This document shows positions 60,869 through 64,000 of a stretch of 64,000 nt of DNA, one piece after another. Source of the stretch: VXLM01 sp965242665 (GTDB lineage Bacteria > Chloroflexota > Dehalococcoidia > Lucifugimonadales > VXLM01); contig OZ251484.1 of the NCBI GenBank assembly GCA_965242665.1, forward strand, positions 248,001 to 312,000. The letters run 5' to 3'. How positions within the stretch are numbered: the stretch's first letter is position 1; every line of letters begins with the position of its first letter. The notes beneath the pieces are model-generated. The model saw only the letters and a list, made by a program, of their open reading frames with translations. It made no database searches and was not told the DNA's origin. A program made the translations under genes and the position numbers.

Positions 60869-61033
60869 GTGGCGGACTTTATAAATATCATCTACATCCT
60901 CATGGTCGTCGTACTAGCGGTCCTCGGCGCAGTCATAGGAGGGATTCTCGGTGGTGGACTGGGGGCATTCATTGGTCTTCTTGTTTGCACCGTCGTCGGT
61001 TTGATTGCCGTAGCGTGGTTCTGGACCCGCTGA
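60869..61033 (+). CDS. 54-residue glycine-rich membrane protein
   Basis: A short frame from GTG 60869 encodes a protein starting VADFINIIYILMVVVLAVLG. It continues with glycine-zipper spacing (AVIGGILGGGLGAFIG) and a second hydrophobic run (LLVCTVVGLIAVAWFW), ending TR. GGAGG lies 9-10 nt upstream, and a TATACT box at about 60815. Two membrane helices are likely. Small membrane proteins next to ATPases are known as effectors in some defence systems; this assignment is inference. The ATPase gene follows after 16 nt. Confidence 0.65.
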   Translation: MADFINIIYILMVVVLAVLGAVIGGILGGGLGAFIGLLVCTVVGLIAVAWFWTR

Positions 61034-61049
61034 GGAGAACCGACCCCCC

Positions 61050-62336
61050 ATGGCACGGATCGAGGGAATCAGGATCAGGAACTACCGGGTGTTGAGGGAT
61101 GTAACACTCGGGAGGCTGTGGAACACGCGAGCCGTGCAACCGTTGACTCCGATGACGGCGGTGATTGGAAAGAACGGTGTCGGCAAGAGTTCATTATTCG
61201 ATGCGTTCGGCTTCCTGGGGGACTGCCTGAAAGTGGGCGTGGAGGAGGCCTGCGATGCGCATGGGCGCGGGGGATTCGCGCGAATCCGATCCCAAGGAAG
61301 CGCCGGCCCAATCGAGTTCCAGGTCTACTACAGACAAAGAACGAACTCCCGTCCCATTACCTACGATCTCGCCGTCGATATGGACGCATCCGGCCGCCCG
61401 TATGTATCGCGCGAACGCCTCCGCCAACGGCGCGCAGGCCAGACGCGCGGACGCCCCTTCTCCTTCTTGATGATGGAGGACGGCAGGGGAGTGGCGTGGC
61501 GGGGAGAAGCGGAAGGGCGGGAATTCGATGACAGCGAGTCGGCGATTTTCGATCTAGACGCCTTCTGGAAAGAACTAGAAAGCGGAGAAGAGAGTGCAGA
61601 AACGGAACTCGTCGAGCTGCAAGACAAACGCAGGCTCGGCATAACGACGCTCGGAGCCTTGAAGCAGCATCCCCGGATATCGTCGTTCCGCGAGTTCGTC
61701 GAAGGGTGGTATCTGAGCTACTTCACGCCTGACGCAGCCCGCAGCCTGCCGTTAGCGGGGCCCCAAAAGCGAATGAGTGTTCACGGAGACAATCTTGGCA
61801 ACGTCGTTCAGTTCATGGAGCGCGAACATTCGGACAGATTCCGCCGCATCCTGACACGAATCGCGGAGAGAGTGCCCGGCATCGACCGCATCGACACCGA
61901 ACGGAGTCCGGACGGGCGGCTGCTCCTGCGCTTCAACGACAAGGGCTTCGACGACCCATTCTACGCGCAGCAGATGTCCGACGGGACGTTGAAGGTCTTT
62001 GCGTACCTGATCATGCTCGAAGACCCGTCCCCGCCGCCGTTCATCTGCATCGAGGAACCCGAAAACGGACTGTACCACAGGTTGCTAGAGGTTCTGGCGG
62101 TGGAGTTTCGAGACCACGCCAAGAGAAGGGGAAGAACGTCCCAAATCTTCGTCACGACGCATCAGCCGTATTTCGTGGACGCGCTCAGCCCCGAGGAGAC
62201 ATGGGTCTTGGAAAAGGAGCCGGATGGGTTCGCCGCCGTTCGCAGAGCCAGCGACGACGATGTCGTCAAGGCGATGGTGCACGAAGGGCTGCCGCTCGGC
62301 GGCCTCTGGTACAGCAACTACCTGGACCGGAGGTAG
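61050..62336 (+). CDS. AAA (RecF/OLD-like) ATPase
   Basis: This 428-residue SMC/ABC-like ATPase starts MARIEGIRIRNYRVLRDVTL and has Walker A GKNGVGKSS (40-48). The signature region is QQMSDGTLKVFAYL, Walker B is FICIEEPENGL (331-341) and the H-loop is FVTTHQPYFVDAL. The fold is that of the OLD/PARIS AriA-type ATPase without its own nuclease. The DUF4276 gene follows after 4 nt, so the two should act as an ATPase-nuclease pair. A GGAGA site precedes the ATG. Confidence 0.88.
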   Translation: MARIEGIRIRNYRVLRDVTLGRLWNTRAVQPLTPMTAVIGKNGVGKSSLFDAFGFLGDCLKVGVEEACDAHGRGGFARIRSQGSAGPIEFQVYYRQRTNSRPITYDLAVDMDASGRPYVSRERLRQRRAGQTRGRPFSFLMMEDGRGVAWRGEAEGREFDDSESAIFDLDAFWKELESGEESAETELVELQDKRRLGITTLGALKQHPRISSFREFVEGWYLSYFTPDAARSLPLAGPQKRMSVHGDNLGNVVQFMEREHSDRFRRILTRIAERVPGIDRIDTERSPDGRLLLRFNDKGFDDPFYAQQMSDGTLKVFAYLIMLEDPSPPPFICIEEPENGLYHRLLEVLAVEFRDHAKRRGRTSQIFVTTHQPYFVDALSPEETWVLEKEPDGFAAVRRASDDDVVKAMVHEGLPLGGLWYSNYLDRR

Positions 62337-62340
62337 GCCA

Positions 62341-63003
62341 ATGCACTTCGAAGTCTTGGCCGAGGATGCGTCCGGAGGAAAAGCGCTCGAGGTCGTGATG
62401 CAGAAGATTCTCGGCGCGAACTATTCGGAGCACTCCTGGAAGATACACCCTTACAAGGGGCTTGGCCGCATCCCGCCGGACCTGCGGGGAACAGCCGACC
62501 GCCGCAAGAGGATTCTGTTGAAACAGTTGCCTAGCCTGTTGCGGGGATACGGACGGAGCCTGAATGAGTCGTGTTCGGTTCTCGTCGTAGTCGACCTAGA
62601 CGACAAGGACTGCATGGCCTTCAAGCAGGATCTGCGCGACGTGTTGGATGCGTGCAACCCGCGTCCGCGCACGACGCTGTTCAGGATCGCCATCGAAGAA
62701 AGCGAGGCGTGGCTGCTGGGAGACCCCGACGCCGTGAGGGCGGCCTACCCCAACGCCAAGGACTCGGTTCTGGACGGCTACGAGCAGGACAGCATATGCG
62801 GCACGTGGGAAGTTCTTGCCGATGCGGTGCATTCGGGCGGGGCAGCGCCGCTGAAGAAAGCGGGCTACCCCGAGCTGGGCAAGGAGAAATGCGAATGGGC
62901 CGAAAGAATCGCCCGTCATATGAATATAGACAAGAACCGATCGAAGAGCTTCCAAGTGTTTCGAGACGGCGTGAGAAATCTTGCCGGTATTATGGTATAC
63001 TAG
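62341..63003 (+). CDS. DUF4276 (TOPRIM-like) protein
   Basis: This 220-residue protein starts MHFEVLAEDASGGKALEVVMQKILG, where the glutamate and following glycines fit a TOPRIM fold. It continues with VLVVVDLDDKDC, giving the D-x-D pair, and IEESEAWLLGDPDAV, typical of DUF4276. The family is usually encoded next to an AAA ATPase, as here, and is thought to be the effector nuclease. The distance to the ATPase gene is 4 nt. PARIS uses a different TOPRIM family (DUF4435), so this is a related design and not PARIS itself. Confidence 0.82.
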   Translation: MHFEVLAEDASGGKALEVVMQKILGANYSEHSWKIHPYKGLGRIPPDLRGTADRRKRILLKQLPSLLRGYGRSLNESCSVLVVVDLDDKDCMAFKQDLRDVLDACNPRPRTTLFRIAIEESEAWLLGDPDAVRAAYPNAKDSVLDGYEQDSICGTWEVLADAVHSGGAAPLKKAGYPELGKEKCEWAERIARHMNIDKNRSKSFQVFRDGVRNLAGIMVY

Positions 63004-63118
63004 TGTATGATTGACTGGCGTTAGAGGAGAGATACGCGATACCGCATCCGTCCAAAGAAGTCCCGGAAGAGAGAAGCCCCGGGTATTCGGCTCGCAATGA
63101 TGCGCCTCGGAGGAGACC

Positions 63119-63367
63119 ATGACAACCCAGACAGAAACACTAGACCGCATCACCTTCCACCCGGGCATATTCGGCGGCAAACCGATCATTCGCGGGATGC
63201 GAATATCGGTGGAGCACGTCCTGGGGATGCTCGCGGCCGGCGCCACCGTGGAGACGATCCTCCAAGAGTATCCGTTCCTGGAGCGCGAAGACATCCAAGC
63301 GTGCCTGGCCTTTGCCCACCGCTCCCTGGCCGGCGAGCGTGTGTATGAGCACATATCCGTCCAGTAG
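63119..63367 (+). CDS. DUF433 antitoxin-like protein
   Basis: This 82-residue protein has the DUF433 pattern: DRITFHPGIFGGKPIIRGMRISVEHVLGMLAAG, then ILQEYPFLEREDIQACLAFA. Members are VapB-like antitoxins with a helix-turn-helix. The GGAGGAGACC site precedes the ATG. The partner DUF5615 gene starts 6 nt after its stop. Confidence 0.9.
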   Translation: MTTQTETLDRITFHPGIFGGKPIIRGMRISVEHVLGMLAAGATVETILQEYPFLEREDIQACLAFAHRSLAGERVYEHISVQ

Positions 63368-63372
63368 GCGTC

Positions 63373-63750
63373 TTGAGATTCCTTCTCGACGTATGCGCGG
63401 CATCCCGCAATATGCACGCGCTGTTGACTGGTATGGGGCACGACGTTCTTTCGGCTTTGGAGAGAGACTCGCGCGCGGCAGATGAGGATCTGCTGGAGCT
63501 AGCGAACGAAGAACAGAGAATCCTGATTACCGAAGACAAGGATTTTGGCGAGCTAGTCTTCGTTCATCAAATGCGGCATCCGTGCATCATTCGCTTCGTC
63601 GAAATGCACCCTGGGAAGAAGGTGGCCGTAATGCGCTACTTGATCGAGCATCACGCGGATGACATGCGCGGGGGCGCTATCATCGTAGTGATGAGGGATC
63701 GAGTGCGAATACGTCCGGGAAGACACAGCGAGAGAGGTATCCACGAATGA
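63373..63750 (+). CDS. DUF5615 PIN-like toxin candidate
   Basis: This 125-residue protein starts at a TTG (MRFLLDVCAASRNMHALL) and has the PIN-like aspartates D6 and D55/D57 (ITEDKDFGELVF). DUF5615 proteins pair with DUF433 antitoxins. The usual start is RFLLDANLS, so the second motif position is altered (VCAAS). It overlaps the DUF499 start by 4 nt, so the pair lies inside the defence operon. Confidence 0.88.
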   Translation: MRFLLDVCAASRNMHALLTGMGHDVLSALERDSRAADEDLLELANEEQRILITEDKDFGELVFVHQMRHPCIIRFVEMHPGKKVAVMRYLIEHHADDMRGGAIIVVMRDRVRIRPGRHSERGIHE

Positions 63751-64000
63751 ATCCCTGGCACAAGGTCGTAAAGCTGCGAAAGGAAGTCCGCGAGGGCCGT
63801 TCCTTCAGTCCGGACGAGTTCGCTATCGCACTGGAGCAGGTGGTCGCTGGGACTGCGCCTGCGGACTACAGCGACCCGGAGCAGTTCTTCTCTCGGACGT
63901 GCTTCACGCGCGCGTTGATGGATCATTCCGGCATGGCGCTGCGCCGCCTGTCCGGCAAGACGGAGAACACCGCGCCGGTTCTAACGCTGGTCACCCAGTT
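63747..64000 (+). CDS. DUF499 ATPase, N-terminus only
   Basis: The window ends 84 codons into this gene. The visible part, MNPWHKVVKLRKEVREGRSF, then SPDEFAIALEQVVAGTAP and FFSRTCFTRALMDHSGM, matches the N-terminus of DUF499 proteins, large AAA-type ATPases. These occur with DUF1156 methylases and DUF3883 helicases. The ATG overlaps the DUF5615 stop by 4 nt. Confidence 0.88.
   Translation, partial: MNPWHKVVKLRKEVREGRSFSPDEFAIALEQVVAGTAPADYSDPEQFFSRTCFTRALMDHSGMALRRLSGKTENTAPVLTLVTQ

Overview
The window looks like a GC-rich bacterial chromosome segment. Gene content and style suggest Chloroflexota, possibly a SAR202/Dehalococcoidia-like lineage: an N-methylglutamate-synthase-type gene trio, a mandelate racemase-family dehydratase, D-aminoacylase, a ThrRS without TGS domain, and a conserved protein family I associate with that phylum. 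This assignment is an inference from gene content, not a phylogeny. No rRNA, tRNA, transposase, phage structural gene or CRISPR array was recognised.

Layout. Positions 1-4636 (minus strand) hold a type I restriction-modification operon. Between hsdM and hsdS sit a TIR-like ThsB-family protein, an unrecognised 165-residue protein and a DUF2442 protein. Positions 5150-15250 are mostly metabolic: aldo/keto reductase, ilvD, a flippase-like membrane protein, rsmG, an arylsulfotransferase-like protein and the three-gene mgsABC/glxBCD set. Positions 15385-16908 hold a Swt1-type HEPN gene, a tandem copy of it that has lost the HEPN core, and a small cysteine-containing protein. Next come an unusual SPFH-membrane-TolB propeller fusion and a large FtsX-type permease. 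Positions 23700-36713 are housekeeping: argF, der-plsY-gpsA (overlapping), a methyltransferase, prmA, D-aminoacylase, polX and valS. Positions 39591-45932 are a second defence locus: a NYN nuclease behind a promoter and terminator-like hairpin, type III mod and res, and an extra PD-(D/E)XK protein. Positions 45929-53027 return to metabolism and thrS.

Positions 53137-64000 are a dense defence island running off the right edge. A SNF2-type helicase with DUF3883, a DUF1156 methylase and a DUF499 ATPase (only its start is present) form a helicase-methylase-ATPase arrangement. Embedded between them are a degenerate nucleotidyltransferase, an MNT-HEPN fusion, a 54-residue membrane protein, an AAA ATPase with a DUF4276 (TOPRIM-like) partner, and a DUF433/DUF5615 toxin-antitoxin-like pair. 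Many junctions overlap by 4 nt, suggesting one translationally coupled unit. The methylase is split by an in-frame TGA at the exact centre of a perfect 43-bp palindrome.

Two repeat classes recur. One is a 20-bp palindrome of the form ATTCCC-N8-GGGAAT (the same consensus as neisserial dRS3), often trailed by degenerate GGGAATGAC units, near 4823, 10312, 16933, 19414, 19675, 19728 and 37225. The other is a longer dispersed element with copies at about 10087-10536 and 36796-37475. Both copies carry a TTGACA promoter, an AAGGAGA ribosome site and the start of a short conserved reading frame.
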